Shown piece after piece: positions 1 through 8,196 of a DNA stretch of 9,527 bases (position 1 is its first letter; every line of letters starts with the position of its first letter). Source of the DNA: Actinomycetota bacterium (GTDB lineage Bacteria > Actinomycetota > Acidimicrobiia > IMCC26256 > PALSA-610); contig JAUZEI010000620.1 of assembly GCA_030839105.1 (NCBI GenBank), forward strand, positions 1 through 9,527. The letters are read 5' to 3'. A program made the position numbers and the translations under genes. Under the pieces are notes generated by a model, which saw only the letters and a program-made list of their open reading frames with translations, searched no databases and was not told the DNA's origin.

Positions 1-674
1 CGCGCGCCGCGCCGGCACGACTGGCTGAACACCGCGAGCGCGGCGCGGGCGGACGGGAACTGGGCCATGACCGCGTGGTCGGCGCGCGACATCTCGAACT
101 TGGCGAATCGCAACGATGTCCTCGGCGCGAGGTTCGCGGCGTGCGCCGAAGCCGTCAGGACGATGTTGGCTACGAGGGGCGCTCGGTTCGCGAGCTGGGT
201 GAGGAGCCAGTCGGTCGTCTCGAAATCCCGGACCGATGCCCACACGCCGACCTGTCCCGCGCCGGACACGACGGCCGCGGCCGGAATCCGGTCGGCGAGC
301 GCGTGCGCGGCCGCGAGCGCGTATGGACCACCGCCGGAATACCCGACGACCGCGAATGTCGCGAGGTCGAGCGCGTCGGCGAAGGACTGCAATGCCGGTG
401 CGTACTCCGCGACCGTCCGCCCTTGCCCGCGTGCCCAAGCGTCGGAGTCGCCGACTCCCGGGCGGTCGGGCGCGAGCAGGCGGATGCCGCGCCCCCGGGC
501 GCGCCCGTCGGCCCACGCGAAGCCGGCGCCGCACGCCGGAGTGCCGTGCAGGGCGATAACCGGTCGGCCGTCGGCGTCGCCGTACTCGTAGTAGCCCGTG
601 ACGCGTCCGTCCGCGGTGCGGACCGTGCGCGACCTGGGTGTCTCGACGACCTCGAGCATCGTGCGTTGCATCAT
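1..674 (-). CDS. Alpha/beta hydrolase fold protein (C-terminus cut by window edge)
   Basis: This is the first 224 residues of a cytoplasmic alpha/beta hydrolase; the reading frame is still open at base 1. Seen directly: an HGTP oxyanion-type motif at residues 43-46, a PDRPGVGDSD strand-loop at about 69-78, and the nucleophile elbow GYSGGG with Ser113 as the predicted nucleophile. The acid and the histidine of the triad would lie near or beyond the visible end, so the active site cannot be fully checked. The family hydrolyses esters, epoxides, lactones or C-C bonds, and nothing here fixes the substrate. No signal peptide is visible. The start at 674 (an ATG ATG pair) is chosen because family similarity and normal codon usage begin there, but it has no clear ribosome-binding site. 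An in-frame ATG at 803 has a very good one and would add 43 arginine-rich residues. Confidence 0.85.
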   Translation of the reverse strand, partial: MMQRTMLEVVETPRSRTVRTADGRVTGYYEYGDADGRPVIALHGTPACGAGFAWADGRARGRGIRLLAPDRPGVGDSDAWARGQGRTVAEYAPALQSFADALDLATFAVVGYSGGGPYALAAAHALADRIPAAAVVSGAGQVGVWASVRDFETTDWLLTQLANRAPLVANIVLTASAHAANLAPRTSLRFAKFEMSRADHAVMAQFPSARAALAVFSQSCRRGA

Positions 675-810
675 GCCGTGTACAGGGAACTTCGGGCGAA
701 CGCGTTGTTCACCTGTCCGCGGTCGTGGTCGACGTGCGCACGCGACAAGAGGTGACCGAGCGGGGGCTGCTATCTCGCGGTGCCGGCGAACGCCGTCGCG
801 CATCGGACCG

Positions 811-816
811 CTCCTC
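811..816 (-). promoter_or_regulatory. Strong ribosome-binding site ahead of an alternative ATG at 803
   Basis: On the minus strand GAGGAG lies 7 bases before an ATG at 803-801. That ATG is in frame with the alpha/beta hydrolase and no stop intervenes. It is a textbook Shine-Dalgarno arrangement, better than anything upstream of 674. The 42 codons between 803 and 674 after the ATG end in G or C only about half the time, which is unlike the body of the gene, so it is uncertain whether this is the real start, a leader peptide or chance. Confidence 0.4.
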
Positions 817-821
817 TTCGA

Positions 822-842
822 TCGCGCGTCGCGCGTCGCGCG
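822..842. repeat. Three perfect tandem copies of a 7-bp unit (TCGCGCG)
   Basis: The heptamer TCGCGCG occurs three times head to tail at 822-828, 829-835 and 836-842, just past the stop codon of the nucleotidyl cyclase gene. It sits between that gene and the alpha/beta hydrolase. It is probably a simple slippage repeat in GC-rich sequence, and no protein is encoded by it. Confidence 0.7.
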
Positions 843-849
843 ACGAGCG

Positions 850-1638
850 TCAGCGGGAGTGGTCCGACGTCTCCGATCCGGGCAGGGTCAGTCTCGGCAG
901 CTGGACGTCGGCGACCAGTCCGAGCTGCTGCACGCGCGGGAGGCGGCCGATACCCCGCACCATCACGCTGCGGGTGCCGTGCACGGTGATCCAGGGCGGG
1001 AGCACCGAGGCGTGGTAGCCGACCGCGAGGAGTTCGCCCGGGCGTGCGATCTGGCACAGGCGGGAGGCGAGGTTCGCGGGCCGGCCGATGTAGTCGTCGC
1101 CGTCGACAATGAGCACTTGACCGTGGGCGACGCCGCCCCGGAGGGCGAGCGGTCGTCCGTCGTAGCGGGCGATGAGCTCGGCCGCCGTCGCAATCGTCGG
1201 ACCGACCTCGACGCCGATGATCATGACGCCGTCACCGAGCCACTTCGCGACGCGGACGCCGCGTCGCACCGTGAGGTCGCGGGCCAGCGAACGGAAGCGA
1301 CTGATGGTGTCGATCGCCGCGTATTCGCCGTGGGTGGCCATGAACGCCGTGAAACCGCACAGGTCGAGGAACGCGAAGGCGCGATCGACGGGTTGGATTC
1401 CTTCGGCGACCGCGTGCGGTTCCTCGAGGCCGCGTGATGTGGGCGCGGTTCCGATCGCGCCCATCTCGGCGGTGTCGTCGTCCCGGCGCGACGACGGCCG
1501 CCCGAAACGAGACGGACTTGCGACCGCGTTTGCGCTCGAGCGATCGGCGCGCAGGCGCCGACGAAGCCCCTTGCCCGCGGGATGATCGTTCATCCCCCTG
1601 CGCACAGCCCGATCGGGCGGCAGTTTCGATTGTTGCAT
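850..1638 (-). CDS. Class III adenylate/guanylate cyclase catalytic domain protein
   Basis: This 262-residue protein has one class III nucleotidyl cyclase domain at about residues 86-210, after a basic, low-complexity N-terminus. It has no membrane segment or other recognised sensor domain, so it should be soluble. The six expected catalytic positions can be read: metal-binding Asp92 (in FLDLCGFT) and Asp136 (in KWLGDG), adenine-specifying Lys132 and Asp182, and transition-state Asn189 and Arg193 (in NLASR). The Asp92-Lys132-Asp136 and Asp182-Asn189-Arg193 spacings match those I recall for mycobacterial Rv1625c. This predicts an active homodimer making cAMP from ATP. The segment between Asp136 and Asp182 is short, as in compact bacterial members of the class. 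The start at 1638 follows a GAGG three bases upstream. ATGs at 1593 (a G-rich run directly abutting it) and 1464 are alternatives that leave the domain intact. The gene has its own upstream gap of 206 bp. Confidence 0.88.
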   Translation of the reverse strand: MQQSKLPPDRAVRRGMNDHPAGKGLRRRLRADRSSANAVASPSRFGRPSSRRDDDTAEMGAIGTAPTSRGLEEPHAVAEGIQPVDRAFAFLDLCGFTAFMATHGEYAAIDTISRFRSLARDLTVRRGVRVAKWLGDGVMIIGVEVGPTIATAAELIARYDGRPLALRGGVAHGQVLIVDGDDYIGRPANLASRLCQIARPGELLAVGYHASVLPPWITVHGTRSVMVRGIGRLPRVQQLGLVADVQLPRLTLPGSETSDHSR

Positions 1639-1844
1639 TCGCCTCGCCCATCCTCTTGATGTGTAACCGTCCCGCTGACGCTAGGACGGCCACCGACGAT
1701 AGGTCGTATCTCGCTTGTGAAGGTGTCGCGAACTCTCGTCGACGGGCGCAAGAACCTGTCCGTTCGACTCGGATCGTCGGGTTCGGTGTCGATGCTCTCG
1801 CGTGCTGCGTCACGGAGGAGGTCGCGGCTCCTCGGCACGCGCGA

Positions 1845-2489
1845 TCAGGACGTGCGGAGGTGCCTGCCGAAGAATTCGAGGAGGTGGCTCCAGGCATCGG
1901 TCGCGGCGGCTTCGTCGTAGTTGTCCGACTCGTCGCGCATGAATCCGTGGCCGGCGTCTTCGTACACGATGACGTGGCCCGGGTGGCGCTCCTCCACCGT
2001 CGCGATGTCGGCGCGCGGAATCCATTCGTCCTGACCGCCGAAGAAGCACAACAGCGGGCAGGAGGGATCGCCGAGGTGCTGTGCGATCCCGGCGCCGTAG
2101 AACGGCGCGGCCGCCTGAACGTCGACGTCGCTGGTGGCGGCCAGGTACGCGTAGCCGCCGCCCATGCAGAAGCCCGTGATACCGACCGACGAGGCGCCCA
2201 ACTCGCGCAGGCGTCCGACCACCTCGACCATGTCGGCCCGGCCGTCGGCGTGCTGTAGCCGGCCGAACATCGCAGCGGCCGCGTCGGGGTCTTTCGAGTC
2301 GGGCCGGCTCCCGCCGAATCTCCAGTAGAGATCAGGCGCGGCGACCGCGTAGCCCTCGGCCGCGAGCCGTTCGCAGACGCGCAGCAACTGGGGTTTCATG
2401 CCGTCGCCTTCCATAACCACGACGATCCCGGGCCACGGCGGCGGCGCGGCGGGAAGCGCGACGAAGAACGGAACTGCGATGGCGGTCAT
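1845..2489 (-). CDS. Dienelactone hydrolase family protein
   Basis: This 214-residue cytoplasmic protein has the alpha/beta fold of the dienelactone hydrolase family. Its cysteine nucleophile is Cys108 in GFCMGGG; the acid is Asp154 in GGQDEWIP and the base is His181 in EDAGHGF. Glu27 in MEGDG matches the glutamate that in Pseudomonas dienelactone hydrolase helps activate the cysteine. The complete Cys-His-Asp set predicts an active hydrolase of lactones or related esters. Classic members open dienelactones in chloroaromatic breakdown, but most actinobacterial homologues have unknown substrates, and no catechol-pathway genes lie beside this one. The start at 2489 (MTAIAVPFF) fits family length. 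A longer frame to 2573 would run into the EcfT gene and adds unlikely sequence. No strong Shine-Dalgarno precedes 2489. It lies 52 bp downstream of the ECF genes on the same strand, so read-through is possible. Confidence 0.9.
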   Translation of the reverse strand: MTAIAVPFFVALPAAPPPWPGIVVVMEGDGMKPQLLRVCERLAAEGYAVAAPDLYWRFGGSRPDSKDPDAAAAMFGRLQHADGRADMVEVVGRLRELGASSVGITGFCMGGGYAYLAATSDVDVQAAAPFYGAGIAQHLGDPSCPLLCFFGGQDEWIPRADIATVEERHPGHVIVYEDAGHGFMRDESDNYDEAAATDAWSHLLEFFGRHLRTS

Positions 2490-2541
2490 GGCGCCGCACG
2501 ATAACCGTTCTACCCATGAGCGTCGGCCGGAGCGAGCCGCG

Positions 2542-3396
2542 TCAGAGATGCAGGACGGCGAGCGTGACGACACACAACGCGGTGGTGGCGACCAACGCGA
2601 GCGCGTCGGTCACGCCGAACCGCGCGCCCGGCAGGCTGGTTGCCGCGCCGAGACCGCCCCGAGCGACGATCGCGTCGGCAAGATCGCGCGCGCGCCGGAT
2701 CGAGACGACGATCGCGGTCGCCATGAGATCGTGCGTCTCGGCCAACACCTGGCGGAAGACCGCCCGCGGGGTCTCCCGGGTCGGCGTGTCGTCGTCGGCG
2801 CGGAGCTTGCGCGCGGCGGCGACGATGCGGATCTCCTCGATGAGCAGGGGCAGGCACCGGATTGCGAGACCGATCGCGATGATCCACTCGTCGACCGGAA
2901 GCCGCAGCCACCTCAGGGGGCGGAACAGTTTCTCGAGCGCGGGTGCCACGTCGCCGAGAGGAGTCGTCCATCCGACGAGTGCCCCCGAGACAACGAGCAC
3001 GATCGCGAGTGAGGTGAACAACGCCCACTGGTTGAGCGCGCCGATGCTCAGCGTGATTCCGCCGACGTCGGCCAGCGGTTTCTCGCTCGACCACAGGCTG
3101 AGCGCCGCGCTCACGACGACGAACACGAATATCCAATTCGGCAGGCGGGGGAACGCGCCGAGCGGGATCCGTGCGATCAGCAGCTCCAACCCGACGACGG
3201 TCGCGGTGACCGCCACCATGGGCCACGTCGGCGCGATCGAGAGCATCAAGGCCAGCTCGGCCGCGATGAGGAGCTTGGTTCCCGCCCAGAGCCGGTGGAC
3301 GGGCGAGGTGCCGGGCACGAGCCGCAGGAATGTCAGCTCCGTCTCGCGCCGCACCTTGGGCTCGCGCTCGGGAGTGAGCGTCTCGGCGCGGCTCAT
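2542..3396 (-). CDS. ECF-type transporter transmembrane component (EcfT/CbiQ family)
   Basis: This 284-residue integral membrane protein is the T component that couples the two ATPases to substrate binding in an energy-coupling-factor importer. Hydrophobic segments lie at about residues 40-56, 59-76, 88-101, 122-143, 172-186 and 262-282. Seen motifs are the RCLPLLIEEI stretch (180-189), typical of the family, and two cytoplasmic coupling-helix motifs. The first, normally Ala-Arg-Gly, reads Ala-Arg-Lys here (195-197); the second, Ala-Arg-Gly, is intact at 245-247. In known ECF transporters these arginines dock into the ATPase grooves. The ATG overlaps the stop of the upstream ATPase gene (ATGA), which implies translational coupling. 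Length and position match the gene pair Rv2326c/Rv2325c of Mycobacterium tuberculosis, as I recall it. The substrate is unknown. Confidence 0.88.
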   Translation of the reverse strand: MSRAETLTPEREPKVRRETELTFLRLVPGTSPVHRLWAGTKLLIAAELALMLSIAPTWPMVAVTATVVGLELLIARIPLGAFPRLPNWIFVFVVVSAALSLWSSEKPLADVGGITLSIGALNQWALFTSLAIVLVVSGALVGWTTPLGDVAPALEKLFRPLRWLRLPVDEWIIAIGLAIRCLPLLIEEIRIVAAARKLRADDDTPTRETPRAVFRQVLAETHDLMATAIVVSIRRARDLADAIVARGGLGAATSLPGARFGVTDALALVATTALCVVTLAVLHL

Positions 3397-5459
3397 GAGT
3401 GTGGTCCCGGGCGCGCGTCCTCGAGGGGCTCGTCGCGCATGATGCGTCCCGCTTCGAGCTCGACGATCCGATCGACCAGACCCTCGGGCAGGTCGCGGTC
3501 GTGCGAGACGATCACGAGTGTCAGCTCGCCGCGGCGGCGCAGGTCGGTGAGCAACGCGTCGAGTTCGGCGCGACCGTCGGCGTCGAGACCGGCGAACGGC
3601 TCGTCGAGGACGATGGCTCGTGGTTGCGATGCGAGAACGCCGGCGATGACGACGCGCCGCATCTGGCCGCCGCTCAGCTCGTCGACGCGACGGCTCGCGA
3701 ACCGGAACGGGTCGAGGCCTACGGCCTTCAGCGCGACGTGCGCCTCGGCATCGCCGACTCCACCGGCCGATCGCACCTCGTCGAGGACGGTGGGGCGTAG
3801 CAATTGGAGGCGCGCATGCTGGAACGACAGACCGACCCGCCCTACCTGGTCGAAGATCGGTTTTCCGTCGAGCCGCGCGCTCCCTTCGCTCGGCGTGAGC
3901 AGACCCGACAAGATCCAGGCGAGCGTCGACTTGCCCGAGCCGTTGTGCCCGACGACGACGATCGCCTCACCCTCGCGGATCGTCAGGTCGACGTCCGAGA
4001 GCGCGCGGTTCGACCACGGCGTCTTGCGCGAATACACGTGGCCGACACCCTCGAGAGTGATCAGCGGGCCACCGATGTGCACCGCGTCGCGATGCTCCGA
4101 CGTCGTGATCCGATCCTCGGAGCGCAGCCGGGCCGGGACGTCGACGATTCGGCCGCCGGCAAGCGTGATCGTGCGGTCGGCGACTGCGGCTTCCGCGGCG
4201 CGGTGCGTCACGTGCACGAGAGCGAGTCGGTCTCGGTGCGCGAGGTCGTCGAAGAGCGTGACGAGTTGCGCGCGACCCGTCGCGTCGACCATCGCCGTCG
4301 ATTCGTCGGAGATCAACAGTTTCGGTGCGCGCGCGAGCGCGGCGGCGATCGCGAGTCGCTGCAGCTCACCGCCCGAGAGTGTCGACGTCTCGCGGTCGGC
4401 GAACTCGCGCAATCCGACCCGCTCGAGGAACGCGTCGACGTCGACCCGAGCCGGCTCGGGCATGCCCCACACCACGTCGTCGCGCACCCGCACGCCGAGC
4501 ACCTGCGCCTCAGGACGCTGCGACACGATGGCCGTACCGCCCTCGCGTCCGAGGCCGACCGCGCCCGGCCGAATGAGGTCTCCGCTGCTCGGAGCACGCC
4601 GCCCCGCGAGCAGACGCGCGAGCGTCGACTTCCCCGAGCCGTTCGAACCCACGATCGCAACGAGCTCGGCCGGTTGGACCTCGAGCGTGATGCCGGCCAG
4701 CGCGTCGGTATGCGCGTTCGGATAGCGATAGCGCACATCGCGCAACGCGACCGGTACCGGCTCGGGCTCGGTGCTCGCCTCGGCGGTGTCGGGCGGCTCG
4801 TCCTCGACTACTGCCGCGCCGAATGCGCCGCGCACACGGCGCAGCGCCGGTGTGGACAACCCGATCGCGAGCCAGATCCCGAACCAGAGCAGCACGAAGA
4901 GCGTGATCGGAACGCTGAGCCACCACTCGCGCACGATCCACGTCAGCAGGTGCTCGCCCGGTCGCGCGACGCGGACGAGCCCGAGGTTGCGCAGGACGTG
5001 GAAGAACCCGCGCCAACCGTTGCGCACCTGATCGAGCGTGAGGCGACGCAGATTGGCGAACGCGAGGAGTATGAGGTCGACGAGCACCGCGGTCGCCGGC
5101 CACAGCACCGCGAGCCCGACGACCATGGTTCGGCGCCGGGTCCAGTTGCGGCGATCGGCGGCGCCGACCAGCGCGCCGAGCGCGGCGCATGCACCCATCG
5201 AGGTGAACGCCGCGCTCCCGATGACCAAGAACCCGACTGCGGACGCGGCGATGGTGCCGGTGATGACCGCGCGCAGGCGGTGGCGGGCCGCAACGACCGC
5301 GAGGGGCACGACGGCGGCAATCAGCAGCGCGCTCCCGAGCGGGACCACCTGGCCCAAGACGGTCAGGGCCAGCGACACGTCCGCGAGAACGACGGCTTCC
5401 GCCAGCTCGCCCGGACCAAGGCGCCCGCGGCGAGCGGTGGTCGATCGCGAGGGGCTCAT
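3393..5459 (-). CDS. ECF-type ABC transporter: membrane domain fused to two ATPase domains
   Basis: This 688-residue protein fuses three parts. Residues about 15-209 form five or six membrane helices with no motif I can name. ATPase 1 (about 235-445) has Walker A GSNGSGKS at 271-278, Q-loop Gln314, LSGGE at 361-365, Walker B ending Asp385-Glu386, and switch His419. ATPase 2 (about 466-680) has GHNGSGKS at 504-511, Gln547, LSGGQ at 595-599, Walker B LDEP with Glu620, and His653. Both nucleotide sites therefore look active. Walker B of ATPase 1 reads SDEST rather than the usual LDEPT. The fused ATPases are the EcfA pair that powers uptake with the next gene's EcfT. The membrane domain may act as the substrate-binding S component, which is inference. 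The arrangement resembles mycobacterial Rv2326c. The start at 5459 is preferred over an ATG at 5507, because that one lies against the hairpin at 5509-5532. Confidence 0.9.
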   Translation of the reverse strand: MSPSRSTTARRGRLGPGELAEAVVLADVSLALTVLGQVVPLGSALLIAAVVPLAVVAARHRLRAVITGTIAASAVGFLVIGSAAFTSMGACAALGALVGAADRRNWTRRRTMVVGLAVLWPATAVLVDLILLAFANLRRLTLDQVRNGWRGFFHVLRNLGLVRVARPGEHLLTWIVREWWLSVPITLFVLLWFGIWLAIGLSTPALRRVRGAFGAAVVEDEPPDTAEASTEPEPVPVALRDVRYRYPNAHTDALAGITLEVQPAELVAIVGSNGSGKSTLARLLAGRRAPSSGDLIRPGAVGLGREGGTAIVSQRPEAQVLGVRVRDDVVWGMPEPARVDVDAFLERVGLREFADRETSTLSGGELQRLAIAAALARAPKLLISDESTAMVDATGRAQLVTLFDDLAHRDRLALVHVTHRAAEAAVADRTITLAGGRIVDVPARLRSEDRITTSEHRDAVHIGGPLITLEGVGHVYSRKTPWSNRALSDVDLTIREGEAIVVVGHNGSGKSTLAWILSGLLTPSEGSARLDGKPIFDQVGRVGLSFQHARLQLLRPTVLDEVRSAGGVGDAEAHVALKAVGLDPFRFASRRVDELSGGQMRRVVIAGVLASQPRAIVLDEPFAGLDADGRAELDALLTDLRRRGELTLVIVSHDRDLPEGLVDRIVELEAGRIMRDEPLEDARPGPHS

Positions 5460-5508
5460 CCGAACAGGTTCGCGTATTCCGCGGGCCCGATCGGCCGCGC
5501 CGAGCATG

Positions 5509-5532
5509 GGGGCTCCGGACGCCCGGAGCCCC
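5509..5532 (-). terminator. Perfect 10-bp hairpin, likely terminator of the HtrA gene
   Basis: The arms GGGGCTCCGG (5509-5518) and CCGGAGCCCC (5523-5532) are exactly complementary around a 4-base loop. The hairpin begins 21 bases past the stop codon of the protease gene at 5554. No T-tract follows on the minus strand, as is common for actinobacterial hairpin terminators. Because it is palindromic it could also act from the other strand, but no plus-strand gene ends here. Its position suggests the downstream ECF genes have their own promoter or depend on read-through. Confidence 0.72.
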
Positions 5533-5553
5533 TGGCGGCGTGATCGGCTGCGA

Positions 5554-7239
<1,686 letters not shown>

Positions 7240-7469
7240 CGGTGGCTGCCTCGAGTTCATCTGTTCTCGCGCCCGGGGGCGGCGCGACTGAAAGCGATTC
7301 TGTTCGGCGGTGATGAGAGTCGGCTGTGAGGTTGCTGGCGATCTCCGGCAATCCGCGCCTCACGTCGCGGCGGCTCGCTCTCGCTCGTCGACTCGCGGAC
7401 CGCAAGGGTAGGACCAGAACGGACCGCCTCGATCCTCCCCTCGAGGAGCTCGGGTCTTACCCCGGACGC

Positions 7470-8123
7470 TCAGGGCCAGAGCGGTTCGGGAATCTCGAAA
7501 CCGAGTGGCGTTCCCCAACTGTTGCGGAACGAGACCTCGTCGACGCGCCGGCGAGGAGCGACGCCCCATTTTCCGGTCGGGTAACCGAACGTCACACACG
7601 ACGAGAACAGCCATCCGTCGGCCTTCGGCACGCCGAGGATTTCGAGCACCGCGTCGAGTTGGAACACGAAAATGCTCGTGAGTGAGGAGCCGACGCCTTC
7701 CGCGCGCGCGGCGAGCATCGCCGACCAGGTCGCGGGGAAGATCGAGCCCCCGGTCGGGTCGAACTGCACGAAGCTGAGGAGGAGCAGCGGGTACTCCTCG
7801 AAATGATCGGCGAGGTGTTGCGCGGAGCGTTGGATGCGTAGGAACGACGCGTTCTCGGGATCGTCGGGATCGGCGCCGGCCGCGTCGAGGCGGTCCTTGT
7901 AGATCGTCGCCCACAGTTGGGTCATGCAGTCGCGGTAGATCGGTCCGAGCTTTCCCATCACGTCGGCGTCGTCGACCAGCATGAATCGCCAGTTCTGCGT
8001 GTTACCTCCACTCGGCGCGCGCACCGCCGCGTCGAGGATGCGCTTCTGTACGTCGATCGGAATCGGTTCGGTCGTGCAGCGCCGCATGGCGCGCGTCGTG
8101 TACAGCGCTTCGTAGACGTCCAT
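7470..8123 (-). CDS. Nitroreductase family protein (FMN-dependent oxidoreductase)
   Basis: This 217-residue soluble protein has the nitroreductase fold. Visible features are the N-terminal YEALYTTRAMRRCTTEPIP segment, which resembles the Arg-rich FMN-phosphate-binding start of the family, and APSGGNTQNWRFMLV (about residues 37-51), the classic second flavin-contacting motif. A central SAMLAARAEGVGSSLT stretch (about 135-150) and a C-terminal segment follow. Family members are homodimers that use NAD(P)H to reduce nitro compounds, quinones or enones, or take part in flavin and cofactor chemistry. The sequence does not fix the substrate. An extended frame to 8177 exists, but the start at 8123 is clearly better because GGAGAG precedes it at ideal spacing. 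It lies 66 bp downstream of the aldo/keto reductase on the same strand and may share its transcript. Both are NAD(P)H-type oxidoreductases, but a joint pathway is only a guess. Confidence 0.92.
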   Translation of the reverse strand: MDVYEALYTTRAMRRCTTEPIPIDVQKRILDAAVRAPSGGNTQNWRFMLVDDADVMGKLGPIYRDCMTQLWATIYKDRLDAAGADPDDPENASFLRIQRSAQHLADHFEEYPLLLLSFVQFDPTGGSIFPATWSAMLAARAEGVGSSLTSIFVFQLDAVLEILGVPKADGWLFSSCVTFGYPTGKWGVAPRRRVDEVSFRNSWGTPLGFEIPEPLWP

Positions 8124-8127
8124 CGAT

Positions 8128-8133
8128 CTCTCC
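8128..8133 (-). promoter_or_regulatory. Ribosome-binding site of the nitroreductase gene
   Basis: GGAGAG on the minus strand ends 4 bases before the ATG at 8123-8121 (6 bases from its GGAG core). It decides the start at 8123 over the ATG at 8177, which has nothing comparable. Confidence 0.8.
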
Positions 8134-8170
8134 GTTTGTTCGAAGCCCGGTTCTGGTGTTGCTACCAGGC

Positions 8171-8196
8171 GGTGCACTACCAGGGTGCACTACCAG
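8171..8196. repeat. Perfect tandem duplication of a 13-bp unit spanning a stop codon
   Basis: GGTGCACTACCAG occurs twice back to back (8171-8183 and 8184-8196), and a third partial copy, CTACCAG, lies at 8162-8168. On the minus strand the unit reads CTGGTAGTGCACC. The TGG TAG that ends the aldo/keto reductase comes from the right-hand copy. The left-hand copy and the partial copy lie in the gap before the nitroreductase. The unit contains the palindrome GTGCAC. It is most simply a recent slippage duplication at a gene end. Confidence 0.85.

Noticed and set aside
598..1437. Plus-strand open frame of 279 codons opposite the cyclase gene
   Set aside because: It is antisense to a cyclase with all catalytic residues, and its own sequence is Arg/Asp/Val-rich with no motif.
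1660..1740. Possible promoter with TTCACA and TATCGT boxes ahead of the cyclase
   Set aside because: The two boxes are only 14 bp apart and match the consensus poorly, so I do not call it.
1590..1838. Minus-strand open frame of 82 codons in the gap upstream of the cyclase gene
   Set aside because: Its translation resembles no family, it overlaps the cyclase start, and it has no convincing ribosome-binding site.
3295..5543. Long plus-strand open frames opposite the ECF transporter genes (476 and 579 codons)
   Set aside because: They lie antisense to genes with intact Walker, signature and switch motifs. Their translations are low-complexity Arg/Ser/Ala-rich sequences with no recognisable motif, as expected for the opposite strand of GC-rich coding DNA.
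7420..7469. Short GC-rich stem candidates just past the nitroreductase stop
   Set aside because: The longest clean stem I could read (CGGG/CCCG around GTAAGA) has only four pairs, too weak to call a terminator.
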